Assembly: GCF_001039275.2 (NCBI RefSeq)
Contig: NZ_CP030117.1
Location: forward strand, 2,790,001-2,854,000
Origin: Brevibacillus brevis
GTDB lineage: Bacteria > Bacillota > Bacilli > Brevibacillales > Brevibacillaceae
Direction of reading: 5' to 3'
Length of the DNA: 64,000 nucleotides
In this document: piece by piece, positions 55,676-64,000 of the stretch
How the letters are laid out: every line of letters starts with the position of its first letter
Position numbering within the stretch: position 1 is the first letter of the stretch
Translations under genes and position numbers: made by a program
Notes under the pieces: generated by a model
Seen by the model: the letters and a program-made list of their open reading frames with translations, nothing else
What the model was told of the DNA's origin: nothing
Databases searched by the model: none

Positions 55676-56467
55676 ATGGATATGGGATTAAGGAACAAAA
55701 CTGCTTTAGTTACTGGATCGACGAAAGGTATCGGGAAAGCAATTGCCATTGAGCTTGCCAGAGAAGGCGTCAATGTCCTCGTAAATGGACGGAATGATGA
55801 AGAGGTAGAACGAATCGTAAATGAATTGAAGTCGGAATTCCCGGATACTTCTCCTCAGAATGCTACGGCTGATATTGTAGATAAGAAGCAAAGAGAAGCA
55901 TTATTTGAGAAATATCCCCACGTGGATATTCTCGTTAACAATATGGGTATTTATGAGATCATGTCCTATGAAGACGTTGACGATGAAGTATGGGAAAAAT
56001 ACTTCCGAACAAATGTCCTTGCCGCTAATGGATTATCTAAATTTTACTTGCCTACCATGTTGAAGAACAATTATGGACGAATCATCTTTATAGCAAGTGA
56101 AGAAGCGATCATGCCTTCGGGACAAATGCCTCAGTATTGCATGACGAAATCTATGCTTTTATCACTGTCAAAAAGCCTATCTAAACAAACGATTGGAACG
56201 GAAGTCACCTCCAATACAATCATGCCAGGACCAACGCTTTCCGAAAATGTATATCAAATCATTGATCGTTTGTTCCCTGATGATATGGCATTTTCGGAAA
56301 AAGAGAATCAATTTATGGCCGCAAACCTGCCCCAATCCGAATTACAGCGGTTTATCAGGCCTTTTGAAATAGGGAGGTTGGTAGCATTCGTATCCAGCCC
56401 TTATGCAACCGCATTTAAAGGTTCACCTATCCGTATGGATGGGGGCATGGTGCCAACTATTTTTTAA
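55676..56467 (+). CDS. SDR-family oxidoreductase
   Basis: A 263-residue classical short-chain dehydrogenase. The NAD(P) loop is TGSTKGIGKA near residue 13, NNMGIYEI follows, and the catalytic Ser (IFIASEEA) and YxxxK (YCMTK) are present. The C-terminus ends GSPIRMDGGMVPTIF as in FabG-like enzymes. ATG at 55676 has AAAGGAG 9 bases upstream. It is probably controlled by the AraC regulator just before it. The substrate is unknown. Confidence 0.9.
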   Translation: MDMGLRNKTALVTGSTKGIGKAIAIELAREGVNVLVNGRNDEEVERIVNELKSEFPDTSPQNATADIVDKKQREALFEKYPHVDILVNNMGIYEIMSYEDVDDEVWEKYFRTNVLAANGLSKFYLPTMLKNNYGRIIFIASEEAIMPSGQMPQYCMTKSMLLSLSKSLSKQTIGTEVTSNTIMPGPTLSENVYQIIDRLFPDDMAFSEKENQFMAANLPQSELQRFIRPFEIGRLVAFVSSPYATAFKGSPIRMDGGMVPTIF

Positions 56468-56755
56468 CATGAATTCCATGTATCGATCAGAATTGAAAAA
56501 GGGCAAAGCCGGTTAGGACTATGGGAGACAGACCGGGTAGATACCCCTTATCACGTTTCGTTACGTCATGTTGCCTTTCAAATTGATCGCATAGATATGG
56601 ATGAAGCGAAGAAGTGGTTGGAACAGAAGGGGATAGAGGTAATAACTAGCTTCGGTTTTCCACCAGAAAAACAGCCGCGAGCCCTGCCAATACCGAGATT
56701 GACGCGACCAAGCGCCAGGGAAGCCAGCACACGGGAATTTTCTGCAACGGAATGA
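56468..56755 (+). pseudogene. Remnant of a VOC (glyoxalase/bleomycin-resistance) protein
   Basis: A start-less frame following the SDR gene encodes a VOC-domain middle section: RIEKGQSRLGLWETD, then SLRHVAFQIDRIDMDEAKKW and LEQKGIEVITSFGFPPEK. The first beta-alpha-beta unit is missing. After about 56670 the translation loses family character. It is a decayed piece, distinct from the intact VOC gene on the other strand. Confidence 0.6.
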
Positions 56756-56763
56756 AGATACAC

Positions 56764-56798
56764 AAAAGTCCTGATGCATCTGTTCATCAGGACTTTTT
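56764..56798. terminator. Bidirectional terminator
   Basis: AAAGTCCTGATG pairs perfectly with CATCAGGACTTT over 12 bp around an 8-base loop, with A and T flanks. It would end the convergent VOC gene on the minus strand and the remnant on the plus strand. Confidence 0.9.
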
Positions 56799-56805
56799 CT
56801 TGCGC

Positions 56806-57243
56806 TTACTCTGTTTGAAACGAACCGAGTATCTCCAGGTAGTGAGAATTGTACATGATACCGAGGACATTCCCAAACGGATCAAGGACTGAAGCCGTTA
56901 TGAATCCGTCACCACGCTGGATCAGGGGTTCGTACTCTCTAGCTCCCATGGATAACAACTTATCCAGTACGGATTCGATATCGTCGACGTGCCAGTACAT
57001 CACAGCGCCACCCGGACCAGGTACCGCAGCAGCAGGTGCGAAACGGCGATCAATGAGGCCTAGTTCGTGCTTGTAGTCTCCAATGCGAAACTCGACATAG
57101 GCGAGCTGCCCATCCGGTCCAGACCGCTCGAAGTACGGTGCAATGCCCAATAATTCCGTGTACCACTTTTTTGCCGCCTGCACATCATCCGCCCAATAAC
57201 TGATGGTAGCAAAGCCCCGTAAGGTTTGGTTGTAGCTCATCAT
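56806..57243 (-). CDS. VOC-family (glyoxalase-like) protein
   Basis: A 145-residue vicinal-oxygen-chelate protein with two beta-alpha-beta-beta-beta units. The first is FATISYWADDVQAAKKWYTE followed by YVEFRIGDYKHELGLID; the second begins VMYWHVDDIESVLDKLL and includes FITASVLDPFGNVLGIMYN. This pattern is typical of glyoxalase/dioxygenase-like proteins of unknown substrate. Start 57243 (ATG-ATG) has GGAGGA 6 bases upstream. A 9-bp inverted repeat upstream may be its operator. Confidence 0.85.
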   Translation of the reverse strand: MMSYNQTLRGFATISYWADDVQAAKKWYTELLGIAPYFERSGPDGQLAYVEFRIGDYKHELGLIDRRFAPAAAVPGPGGAVMYWHVDDIESVLDKLLSMGAREYEPLIQRGDGFITASVLDPFGNVLGIMYNSHYLEILGSFQTE

Positions 57244-57290
57244 CGAAATTCCTCCTTCAAATGGATGGTACTTTCGATTATAAGGACCGC

Positions 57291-57314
57291 CTACTGACAA
57301 CTGTCTGTCAGTAG
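57291..57314. promoter_or_regulatory. Palindrome upstream of the VOC gene, candidate operator
   Basis: CTACTGACA and TGTCAGTAG form a perfect 9-bp inverted repeat with a 6-base centre, about 50 bases upstream of the VOC start. The spacing suits a dimeric TetR- or MarR-type regulator. Its cognate regulator is not next to it. Confidence 0.5.
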
Positions 57315-57332
57315 TTTGATTTTCTTTCCCCC

Positions 57333-58235
57333 TTAACTGTACTTACTCAGCACATCAAAAAACTCTTTCAGAAAATGATAAAAAAGCTTTTCAGAAGGGG
57401 GAAGCTCCCGGTTGTTGGGGATGATAATGCCCACTGTTCGCGTCACCAATGGCTCACTTATCGGGATTTTCACTGTCTCACGGGGAACGTTATCCGTTAA
57501 AGTAAGCTCTGGCAATAATGTGACTCCCAAGCCTGCCGCCACCAATCCTTTAATGGCATCGATATCTTCCCCTTCAAAAGCAACTTTCGGAGAAAAGCCC
57601 ATCTGTGAACAAGCATTGACTGCGATATTGCGGAGGATGAAACCGGGTGGAAACAACACAAACGTATCTTCCTGCAACTGACTGAGACGCAAGCATGGTT
57701 GCTTGGACAGCGGGTGTTTCGCAGGCAACAGTGCCACGATATTTTCAGCAAAGAAGATGTGGCTGCGCACATTTTTTTCCTGAGTGGGTACAGGTCCAAG
57801 AAAAGCCAAGTCAATTTCGCCGTTGATGACCGAGTCGATCAGCCCCTGATAAGAGCCCTGCTTTAATTGAAAGCCGATGTCTGGGTACCGGGCTCGAAAA
57901 CCGGAGATGACCGTCGGAAGGGGATTGGCGGCGAGGCTGCTCGTAAAACCAACACGAATCGTACCGAGAGAAGGGTCTAGGAACTCCTCAATCTTCTCTT
58001 TTGCCTTCTCGATTTCGTTCATCGCCATTTCGACGTGCTGCAAAAAGATTTTTCCAACTGCCGTCAGCTTGATATTGCGACCTTCGCGGAGGAACAGCGA
58101 TACACCGAGCTCCTCCTCCAGATTGGCGATTTGCCGACTGAGGGCAGATTGGGCGACGTGCAGATGATGTGAGGCTTCGGTAAAGTGCTCTCGTTTGGCA
58201 ACCTCGATGAAGTATTGAATCTGTCGTAGCTCCAT
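57333..58235 (-). CDS. gltC: LysR-type regulator, GltC-like activator of glutamate synthase
   Basis: A 300-residue LysR-family activator. The N-terminal HTH is MELRQIQYFIEVAKREHFTE then AQSALSRQIANLEEELGVSL, followed by the two-lobed inducer domain. It is divergent from the glutamate synthase large subunit gene with about 124 bases between, exactly as gltC is placed in Bacillus, where it activates gltAB in response to the 2-oxoglutarate/glutamate balance. ATG 58235 is chosen because GGTGGGGG lies upstream; longer readings run into the promoter. The GltC assignment rests on context and the operator. Confidence 0.87.
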   Translation of the reverse strand: MELRQIQYFIEVAKREHFTEASHHLHVAQSALSRQIANLEEELGVSLFLREGRNIKLTAVGKIFLQHVEMAMNEIEKAKEKIEEFLDPSLGTIRVGFTSSLAANPLPTVISGFRARYPDIGFQLKQGSYQGLIDSVINGEIDLAFLGPVPTQEKNVRSHIFFAENIVALLPAKHPLSKQPCLRLSQLQEDTFVLFPPGFILRNIAVNACSQMGFSPKVAFEGEDIDAIKGLVAAGLGVTLLPELTLTDNVPRETVKIPISEPLVTRTVGIIIPNNRELPPSEKLFYHFLKEFFDVLSKYS

Positions 58236-58258
58236 GAATACCCCCACCTTACCTATTG

Positions 58259-58273
58259 ATCTCGATTTGAGAT
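58259..58273. promoter_or_regulatory. GltC-type LysR box
   Basis: ATCTCGATTTGAGAT has the LysR T-N11-A form with ATCTC/GAGAT arms and closely resembles the Bacillus GltC box. It lies between the two divergent genes. Confidence 0.7.
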
Positions 58274-58278
58274 AGATT

Positions 58279-58307
58279 TTGCATAAATTATATATTGTTT
58301 GTATCGT
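58279..58307 (+). promoter_or_regulatory. Likely promoter of the glutamate synthase gene
   Basis: TTGCAT, a 17-base spacer and TATCGT form a weak sigma-A promoter just downstream of the LysR box, as expected for an activated promoter. Confidence 0.4.
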
Positions 58308-58359
58308 TTCACTCAATCTAAAATGTACATACCAGAGAGAGCAAGGAGAGTGGAGATAC

Positions 58360-61300
58360 ATGACGACACAAGGAATGCCTGCTAAGCAAGGTCTGTACGA
58401 TCCGATTTTCGAACATGACGCTTGCGGAATTGGTTTTATTGCAAATTTGAAATCGAAATCGACGCATGATATGGTCCGAAAAGGTCTGAAAATTCTGTGC
58501 CAACTGGAACACCGCGGCGGTCAAGGCAGTGATCCGGAAACGGGAGACGGTGCAGGGATTTTAACTCAAATTCCACACGCCTTTTTCAAAAAGACCTGTA
58601 AAGAGCTGAATATCACGCTGCCAGCGCCAGGCAAATACGGTGTTGGTATGCTGTTTCTTCCGATGGATGCAGCGAAACGGCAAAAGTATGAAGATCAGCT
58701 GGAGGCGATTGTTGCAGCAGAGGGACAAAAGCTGCTCGGCTGGAGAACAGTTCCTGTCGATGCGACGAAAATCGGCAAAACGGCTGTAGCGAGTCAGCCT
58801 TATGTCCGCCAAGTATTCATCGGAGCGAGCTCGAATATCCAGGACCAAATGGCATTTGAACGGAAGCTGTACGTCATTCGCAAGCAGGTGGAACAGGCAG
58901 CAGGTGCTGATTTTTACGCCGCTTCCATGTCTTCGCGTACGATTGTGTATAAAGGATTGCTCACACCAGGACAACTGGATGCTTTTTATCTAGATTTGCA
59001 AGAAAATTCTTACACCTCTGTCTTTTCTGTCGTTCACTCCCGTTTCAGCACGAACACATTCCCTACATGGGAGAGGGCACACCCGAATCGTTATTTGATT
59101 CACAACGGGGAAATTAACACCTTGCAAGGAAACATGAACTGGATGATGGCTCGTGAAAAAATGTTTCAGTCCGAGGCCTTTGGTGCTGATTTGGCAAAAG
59201 TGGTGCCAGTCATTGATATGGCGGGCAGTGATTCGGCAATTTTGGATAACTGCGTGGAGTTTTTCGCGTTGGCAGGTCGCTCATTGCCGCATGTTGCGAT
59301 GATGATGATTCCCGAACCGTGGGATCAGGATGAGCGAATCGACGAGAATAAGAAAGCTTTTTACGAGTATCACAGTTGCCTCATGGAGCCGTGGGATGGT
59401 CCAACAGCCATTTCTTTCACGGATGGCAGACACATCGGCGCGATTCTCGACCGCAATGGCTTGCGACCGGCGAGATACTATGTGACGTCTGATGATACCA
59501 TCATTTTCTCATCGGAGGTTGGAGTTCTCGAAGTACCAGATGAAACGATTGTTCAGAAGGGACGACTTAGTCCTGGACGGATGCTGCTCGTCGACCTCGA
59601 GGAAGGCAGAATCGTGTCTGACGAGGAAATCAAGCAAAAAATCGCAAGTGAACAGCCATATGGGGAATGGGTGAAAAACAACCTGCATGCTATTGAGGAT
59701 TTGCCAGCAGCAGGTCACACGGAGGAGCTGCAAGGAGAGAGCCTGCTTGCGCACCAAAAAGCTTTTGGCTATACACAGGAGGAAGTCGACAAGGTACTTG
59801 CCCCGATGGTGGCTGAGCAGAAAGACCCCATCGGTTCGATGGGCGTAGACACACCACTCGCGGTATTGTCAGATCGCGCCCAGCTTTTGTACCACTATTT
59901 CAAACAGTCCTTCGCCCAAGTCACGAATCCGCCGATTGATGCGCTACGGGAGGCTTGCGTAACATCGACACATACTGTGCTTGGCGCGGAAGGAAACCTG
60001 CTTGCACCGGATGCGAGCAATTGCCGAAGAATTCGTTTGACCAATCCTTTGATCTCCAATCAAGAGCTGGCGAAGCTTCGCGCGAACCCATACCAAGAGT
60101 TCAAGGCGAAAACATTGTCGATACTCTTCCCGGCACAAGGGGGAGAACAGGGGCTAGAGCTGGCACTTGATCAATTGTTCGCTGTGGCGGATGAAGCGAT
60201 TGCTGCTGGTTACTCCTTGCTGATTTTATCAGATCGCGGGATGAATCAAGATTTGGCTGCGATCCCTGCCTTGCTGGCTGGAAGTGGACTTCACCATCAT
60301 CTCGTCCGCGCAGGGACACGTACCAAAGCGAGCATCATCATCGAATCCGGAGAACCGCGTGATGTACACCAGTTCGCCATGCTGATTGGTTACGGTGCCG
60401 ACGCGATCAACCCATACGTCGCCATCTCAACTGTGAACCATTTGGTTGAATCGAATAAGGTGAAGGATCTCACAAGCGACGAAGCAATCGAAGTGTACCT
60501 GCAAACAGCCGTAGAAGGTGTCGTAAAAGTCATGTCCAAGATGGGCATTTCGACGATTCAGAGCTACCGTGGCGCACAAATTTTTGAGGCAGTAGGCATT
60601 CATTCTGCGGTCATCGATCGTTATTTTAGCCGTACACCTTCGCAGATTTCGGGGATCGGACTGGATGTGATTGCGCAAGAGACTTTGCTTCGCCATGCGA
60701 AAGCATTTTTGCCAGAGCATTCCGAGGAAGCATTGGAGGCAGGCAGCGATTTTCAGTTCCGCCGTGACGGTGAGTTCCACCTATTCAACCCGAAGACGGT
60801 TCATGCCCTGCAAAAAGCTTGCCGGGAAGGCAGCTATGAGCAGTACAAAATCTATGCAGAGCAAGCGACGGCACAGCAATTCGTAGCCCTGCGCCATTTG
60901 CTCGATTTCAAGTCCAATCGACAGCCGATCCCGCTGAACGAAGTAGAATCAGTTGACTCCATTGTTCATCGTTTTAAAACGGGGGCGATGTCATACGGCT
61001 CTCTCAGCAAGGAAGCGCATGAGACCTTAGCAATCGCCATGAACCGTTTAGGTGCGAAAAGCAACAGCGGGGAAGGAGGCGAAGATTCGGCACGTTACAT
61101 CATGGATGAAAACGGCGATTTGCGACGCAGTGCCATTAAGCAAGTCGCATCAGGACGCTTTGGCGTATCCAGTCATTACTTGGTCAATGCCTCAGAGATC
61201 CAAATTAAGATGGCACAAGGAGCAAAGCCGGGCGAAGGCGGTCAATTACCAGGAAGCAAAGTCTACCCGTGGATTGCCGAAGTACGCGGATCGACACCAG

Positions 61301-62973
61301 GAGTTGGACTCATTTCGCCGCCGCCTCATCACGATATTTACTCGATTGAGGACTTGGCACAGCTGATTTTTGACTTGAAAAATGCGAATCCACGTGCACG
61401 GATCAGCGTGAAGCTCGTATCCAAGGCTGGAGTCGGAACAATTGCGGCTGGTGTGGCAAAAGGTCTGGCAGATGTCATTGTCGTCAGTGGACACGATGGA
61501 GGCACCGGCGCTTCCCCAAAATCAAGCATCAAGCACGCAGGACTGCCATGGGAGCTCGGTCTTGCTGAGACACATCAGACGCTGTTGTTGAACCAGTTGC
61601 GCGACCGTGTGGTTCTGGAGACGGACGGTAAACTGATGACAGGACGTGATGTCGTCATTGCAGCTTTACTCGGTGCGGAGGAATTCGGCTTCGCTACCGC
61701 ACCACTTGTTTCCATCGGGTGTGTCATGGCTCGCGTATGCCACCTCGATACATGCCCAGTGGGTGTAGCGACACAAAATCCTGAGTTGCGCAAACGGTTT
61801 AAAGGCGATCCGCAGCACGCCGTGAATTTCATGCGTCTCGTAGCCCGTGAAGTTCGTGAGATCATGGCGGAGCTGGGCTATCACTCCATCGAGTCGATGG
61901 TCGGTCAGAGCCATGTGCTGAAAATGAACGACAAGGCAAAAGAACACTGGAAAGCCAAGCATGTTGATTTGTCTGCACTCTTGTTCCAACCAGATGTCTC
62001 CGAGGAAGTGGGCTGCTATCATCAACGCAACCAGGATCACAAACTGGAAGAAACGCTGGATCGTCAAAAACTGCTCAAGCTGTGCAAGCCAGCATTGAAT
62101 AAACAGCAGCAGGTAGAGGCAAAGCTCACCATCACCAATACGAATCGCGTGGTTGGTACGATCTTGGGCAGCGAGGTAACCAAACGCTTTGGCGAGCACG
62201 GTCTGCCGGAGGATACAATCCGCCTGCATTTTACTGGCTCGGCAGGTCAAAGCTTCGGGGCATTTGTTCCACGAGGGATCACGCTTCATCTCGAGGGAGA
62301 TGCGAACGACTACGTAGGAAAAGGGTTGTCGGGCGGCAAAATTGCGGTCGCACCATCGAAAAACAGCAGATTCGCTCCCGAGCACAACATGATTATCGGA
62401 AACGTTGCGTTCTACGGAGCAACGGCTGGTGAGGCGTATATCAACGGGATGGCTGGTGAACGATTCTGCGTTCGCAACAGCGGAGTGACGGCGGTTGTGG
62501 AAGGAGTAGGCGATCATGGCTGCGAGTACATGACAGGAGGACGCGTCGTCGTTCTCGGCCCTGTCGGCAAAAACTTTGCAGCAGGCATGTCAGGCGGTAC
62601 AGCGTATGTTTTGGCTGAGGATAAAGAGAAGTTTGCCGCGATGTGCAACCAGGAGATGGTACTCCTGGAGACACTGGAAGATCAACGGGAGGTCAATCGA
62701 GTCAAACGCTTGCTGGAAAACCATGTTAGCCACACAGGCAGCCGTCATGCCCAAGCTTTGCTCGATGAGTGGGAACGTACCGTCCAGCAGTTTGTCAAAG
62801 TCATTCCAAAAGATTACAAGCAAATCGTCTCCACGATGGAGGAGTTGGAGAAATCCGGTATGAAGCGTCAAGAGGCGATTTTGGCCGCTTTTGAAATGAG
62901 CCAGAAGAAAGGCGATGCCAAAGCACCTAAAAAGAAAGCGCCCGAGCAATCCTTTGTTTCTGTGGGCAAATAA
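58360..62973 (+). CDS. gltB: Glutamate synthase (NADPH) large subunit
   Basis: A 1537-residue large subunit (called GltA in Bacillus). A propeptide of about 21 residues precedes Cys22, the N-terminal nucleophile of the glutaminase domain (HDACGIGF). The central and FMN-binding synthase domains follow ([26 protein letters not shown]). The 3Fe-4S cysteines are in [15 protein letters not shown] (Cys1121, Cys1127, Cys1132). The C-terminal beta-helix has repeated Gly-rich turns ([13 protein letters not shown]). AAGGAGAG precedes ATG 58360. It makes glutamate from glutamine and 2-oxoglutarate. The small subunit that supplies electrons is not next to it. Confidence 0.96.
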   Translation: MTTQGMPAKQGLYDPIFEHDACGIGFIANLKSKSTHDMVRKGLKILCQLEHRGGQGSDPETGDGAGILTQIPHAFFKKTCKELNITLPAPGKYGVGMLFLPMDAAKRQKYEDQLEAIVAAEGQKLLGWRTVPVDATKIGKTAVASQPYVRQVFIGASSNIQDQMAFERKLYVIRKQVEQAAGADFYAASMSSRTIVYKGLLTPGQLDAFYLDLQENSYTSVFSVVHSRFSTNTFPTWERAHPNRYLIHNGEINTLQGNMNWMMAREKMFQSEAFGADLAKVVPVIDMAGSDSAILDNCVEFFALAGRSLPHVAMMMIPEPWDQDERIDENKKAFYEYHSCLMEPWDGPTAISFTDGRHIGAILDRNGLRPARYYVTSDDTIIFSSEVGVLEVPDETIVQKGRLSPGRMLLVDLEEGRIVSDEEIKQKIASEQPYGEWVKNNLHAIEDLPAAGHTEELQGESLLAHQKAFGYTQEEVDKVLAPMVAEQKDPIGSMGVDTPLAVLSDRAQLLYHYFKQSFAQVTNPPIDALREACVTSTHTVLGAEGNLLAPDASNCRRIRLTNPLISNQELAKLRANPYQEFKAKTLSILFPAQGGEQGLELALDQLFAVADEAIAAGYSLLILSDRGMNQDLAAIPALLAGSGLHHHLVRAGTRTKASIIIESGEPRDVHQFAMLIGYGADAINPYVAISTVNHLVESNKVKDLTSDEAIEVYLQTAVEGVVKVMSKMGISTIQSYRGAQIFEAVGIHSAVIDRYFSRTPSQISGIGLDVIAQETLLRHAKAFLPEHSEEALEAGSDFQFRRDGEFHLFNPKTVHALQKACREGSYEQYKIYAEQATAQQFVALRHLLDFKSNRQPIPLNEVESVDSIVHRFKTGAMSYGSLSKEAHETLAIAMNRLGAKSNSGEGGEDSARYIMDENGDLRRSAIKQVASGRFGVSSHYLVNASEIQIKMAQGAKPGEGGQLPGSKVYPWIAEVRGSTPGVGLISPPPHHDIYSIEDLAQLIFDLKNANPRARISVKLVSKAGVGTIAAGVAKGLADVIVVSGHDGGTGASPKSSIKHAGLPWELGLAETHQTLLLNQLRDRVVLETDGKLMTGRDVVIAALLGAEEFGFATAPLVSIGCVMARVCHLDTCPVGVATQNPELRKRFKGDPQHAVNFMRLVAREVREIMAELGYHSIESMVGQSHVLKMNDKAKEHWKAKHVDLSALLFQPDVSEEVGCYHQRNQDHKLEETLDRQKLLKLCKPALNKQQQVEAKLTITNTNRVVGTILGSEVTKRFGEHGLPEDTIRLHFTGSAGQSFGAFVPRGITLHLEGDANDYVGKGLSGGKIAVAPSKNSRFAPEHNMIIGNVAFYGATAGEAYINGMAGERFCVRNSGVTAVVEGVGDHGCEYMTGGRVVVLGPVGKNFAAGMSGGTAYVLAEDKEKFAAMCNQEMVLLETLEDQREVNRVKRLLENHVSHTGSRHAQALLDEWERTVQQFVKVIPKDYKQIVSTMEELEKSGMKRQEAILAAFEMSQKKGDAKAPKKKAPEQSFVSVGK

Positions 62974-62980
62974 GGAGGAT

Positions 62981-63016
62981 AGCCGATGACTTATGTTGTG
63001 AGTCGTCGGCTTTTTC
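62981..63016 (+). terminator. Terminator of the glutamate synthase gene
   Basis: AGCCGATGACT pairs with AGTCGTCGGCT (one G-U) around a 9-base loop, followed by TTTTC. It overlaps a 12-codon open frame with a good ribosome binding site. Confidence 0.85.
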
Positions 63017-63024
63017 TTTGGTAA
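62986..63024 (+). other. Twelve-codon open frame with strong SD inside the terminator
   Basis: AAGGAGG (starting at 62973) stands 6-7 bases before ATG 62986, which opens MTYVVSRRLFLW and a TAA. The frame lies across the terminator hairpin. It may be the remnant of a start for a second gene, or chance. Confidence 0.3.
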
Positions 63025-63124
63025 CCAATGTGACATGGTAGGGGATTGGGAAGTGGATGAAACTTTGCTATGATGATGAGTAACTCGAGAAAAGAACATG
63101 TACAAAGGTGGAGGAGGGATCGCA

Positions 63125-63601
63125 ATGGGCATGTGCGGAAATTACATGATAGCAAATGACGAGATGATCGATTCTTGGATTGCAGGGACGATCGATTTAT
63201 ATGAGGTAGAGCCGAAAAAAGAGGATGTGCTGGATATAGATAAAACCTGGCAAGCGATTCCTTATACTTTGTGCGGAGAATTAATGGATGGAGAGCCTCC
63301 ATTTTGCTATGTGGTACCTCTATTAACGGACCAAACAGTTGAATTTGGGGAGTTTGGCGCATTCTATTTACATAGTGAACAGGTAAAAGTAGCGTATGAG
63401 GCAATTGCCAATATGTCCGAGTCAGCTCTAAAAGAGAAGTACCATTTTCCTACCTTGGTGGAAAATGATGTGTACCCACTTCACGAGGAAGATGAAGCGG
63501 AAGGATTTTTCGCTTACATGTATCATCATTTTCAATCGATTCAAGCATTTTTCAAACGAGCAGTTGAGCAAGAAAAAGGCCTTATTTTCCACATCAGCTA
63601 A
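63125..63601 (+). CDS. DUF1877-family protein
   Basis: A 158-residue protein with the N-terminus MGMCGNYMIANDEMIDSWIA, characteristic of the DUF1877 (YfbM-like) family. It continues through DIDKTWQAIPYTLCGELMDG and ends with an aromatic-rich segment (FFAYMYHHFQSIQAFF). Function is unknown in the family. ATG 63125 has GGAGGAGGGA a few bases upstream. It appears to stand alone, with its own promoter region after the glutamate synthase terminator. Confidence 0.82.
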   Translation: MGMCGNYMIANDEMIDSWIAGTIDLYEVEPKKEDVLDIDKTWQAIPYTLCGELMDGEPPFCYVVPLLTDQTVEFGEFGAFYLHSEQVKVAYEAIANMSESALKEKYHFPTLVENDVYPLHEEDEAEGFFAYMYHHFQSIQAFFKRAVEQEKGLIFHIS

Positions 63602-63662
63602 TGGAACGAGGTGCAGGTTTTGCCCCTACACCCCGTCTTGTCAAACATAGAAGAAGCTTGCT

Positions 63663-63932
63663 TTATTCTGTTCGTTCTCTATCAGCATCATTATTCGCAA
63701 CATCCCATGTGTCATTGCCGTCAGCCGCCACATTTTCTCCCATTTCGTTGCCAAGTGCACCCCCGGCAACCGCACCTGCAATGGTACCAAGCGGCCCTAA
63801 AATAGAACCTACGGCAGCACCTACTGCCGCACCGCCAACTGTTCCGACAGCTTCAGAAGCTCCACTGCCTGACATGTTCGCGTCGTTGTTCTCAACAGCA
63901 TCGTTGTGATTGCGTTCGTTGTTAGTAGCCAA
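63663..63932 (-). CDS. Small glycine-zipper protein
   Basis: An 89-residue protein. The N-terminus is Asn/Asp-rich and hydrophilic. The middle is a glycine-zipper segment (VGGAAVGAAVGSILGPLG, then AGAVAGGALGNEMGE), and the C-terminus is acidic. Such segments form a membrane-associated helical hairpin, as in small stress- or spore-related proteins. TTG 63932 is the likely start, with GAGGGAG 8 bases upstream; GTG 63941 overlaps that site. The promoter would lie in the last ~60 bases of the window. The function is unknown. Confidence 0.7.
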   Translation of the reverse strand: MATNNERNHNDAVENNDANMSGSGASEAVGTVGGAAVGAAVGSILGPLGTIAGAVAGGALGNEMGENVAADGNDTWDVANNDADRERTE

Positions 63933-64000
63933 GATTGTCACTCCCTCGATTAGTGTTGGGAAGTTCTGCTATATCAAACGTGCAGTCCCAAGGCATAGGT

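Noticed and set aside
56646..56787. Minus-strand hydrophobic frame (IFIPLQKIPVCWLPWRLV, then SVLAGLAAVFLVENR) ending within the VOC remnant
   Set aside because: It could be the tail of a lost membrane protein, but it overlaps the terminator hairpin and the VOC remnant and has no start; the evidence is too thin.

Overview
The window looks like chromosomal DNA of an aerobic, endospore-former-type Bacillota, most like Brevibacillus. The evidence is strong AAGGAGG-type ribosome binding sites, frequent GTG and TTG starts, about half G+C, lipoprotein-type substrate-binding proteins, a divergent gltC/glutamate synthase pair, a Bacillus-type MsrA-MsrB fusion and a heterocycloanthracin-type bacteriocin locus. 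The genus is an inference. I found no rRNA, tRNA, CRISPR array, prophage or intact insertion sequence.

Layout. 1-9138: two S9 peptidases and an M20 dipeptidase in one run, then MsrAB, a solitary peptide-binding lipoprotein, a VanY-type carboxypeptidase and a TetR regulator. 9231-18723: a propionyl-CoA/methylmalonyl-CoA operon (biotin carrier, MutA, MutB, MeaB, carboxyltransferase, a second carrier-like protein without the biotin lysine, biotin carboxylase), preceded by three TetR-type operators and closed by a strong terminator. 18726-24101: a patchy region with a hydrolase remnant, a TrmB regulator beside a wrecked MFS gene, small unknown proteins, an ankyrin/DUF4274 protein, an intact MFS transporter and a second TetR regulator. 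24282-25199: ctaB. 25328-31374: a TOMM (thiazole/oxazole-modified) bacteriocin locus of the heterocycloanthracin/sonorensin type: Cys-rich precursor, ThiF-like maturation protein, leader-binding/YcaO cyclodehydratase and SagB dehydrogenase. 31372-34801: a GNAT-aminotransferase fusion, a GNAT enzyme and a DedA protein. 34986-40158: an amidohydrolase, a NitT/TauT-type ABC importer and tryptophan 2,3-dioxygenase. 40359-50415: a six-gene run (MoxR-type AAA+, DUF5682, VWA, DUF4132, SWIM protein and a small helical protein) equivalent to the poorly understood E. coli yehL/yehM/yehP/yehI/yehQ set. 50465-57314: assorted genes, several broken. 57333-63024: gltC and the glutamate synthase large subunit, without an adjacent small subunit. 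63125-63932: a DUF1877 protein and a glycine-zipper protein.

How the genes work together. The propionate operon would carboxylate propionyl-CoA and isomerise methylmalonyl-CoA to succinyl-CoA, with the upstream TetR protein as the likely repressor through the three operators. The bacteriocin locus would heterocyclise Cys (and perhaps Ser) residues of a 96-residue precursor that carries 22 cysteines. The AAA+/VWA/DUF set has the form of a MoxR-type ATPase machine with a metal-binding VWA adaptor and large unknown partners. This cluster and the bacteriocin precursor are the two best candidates for new biology. Point observations also worth following are the lysine-less biotin-carrier paralogue, the GNAT-aminotransferase fusion and the doubled SWIM motif.
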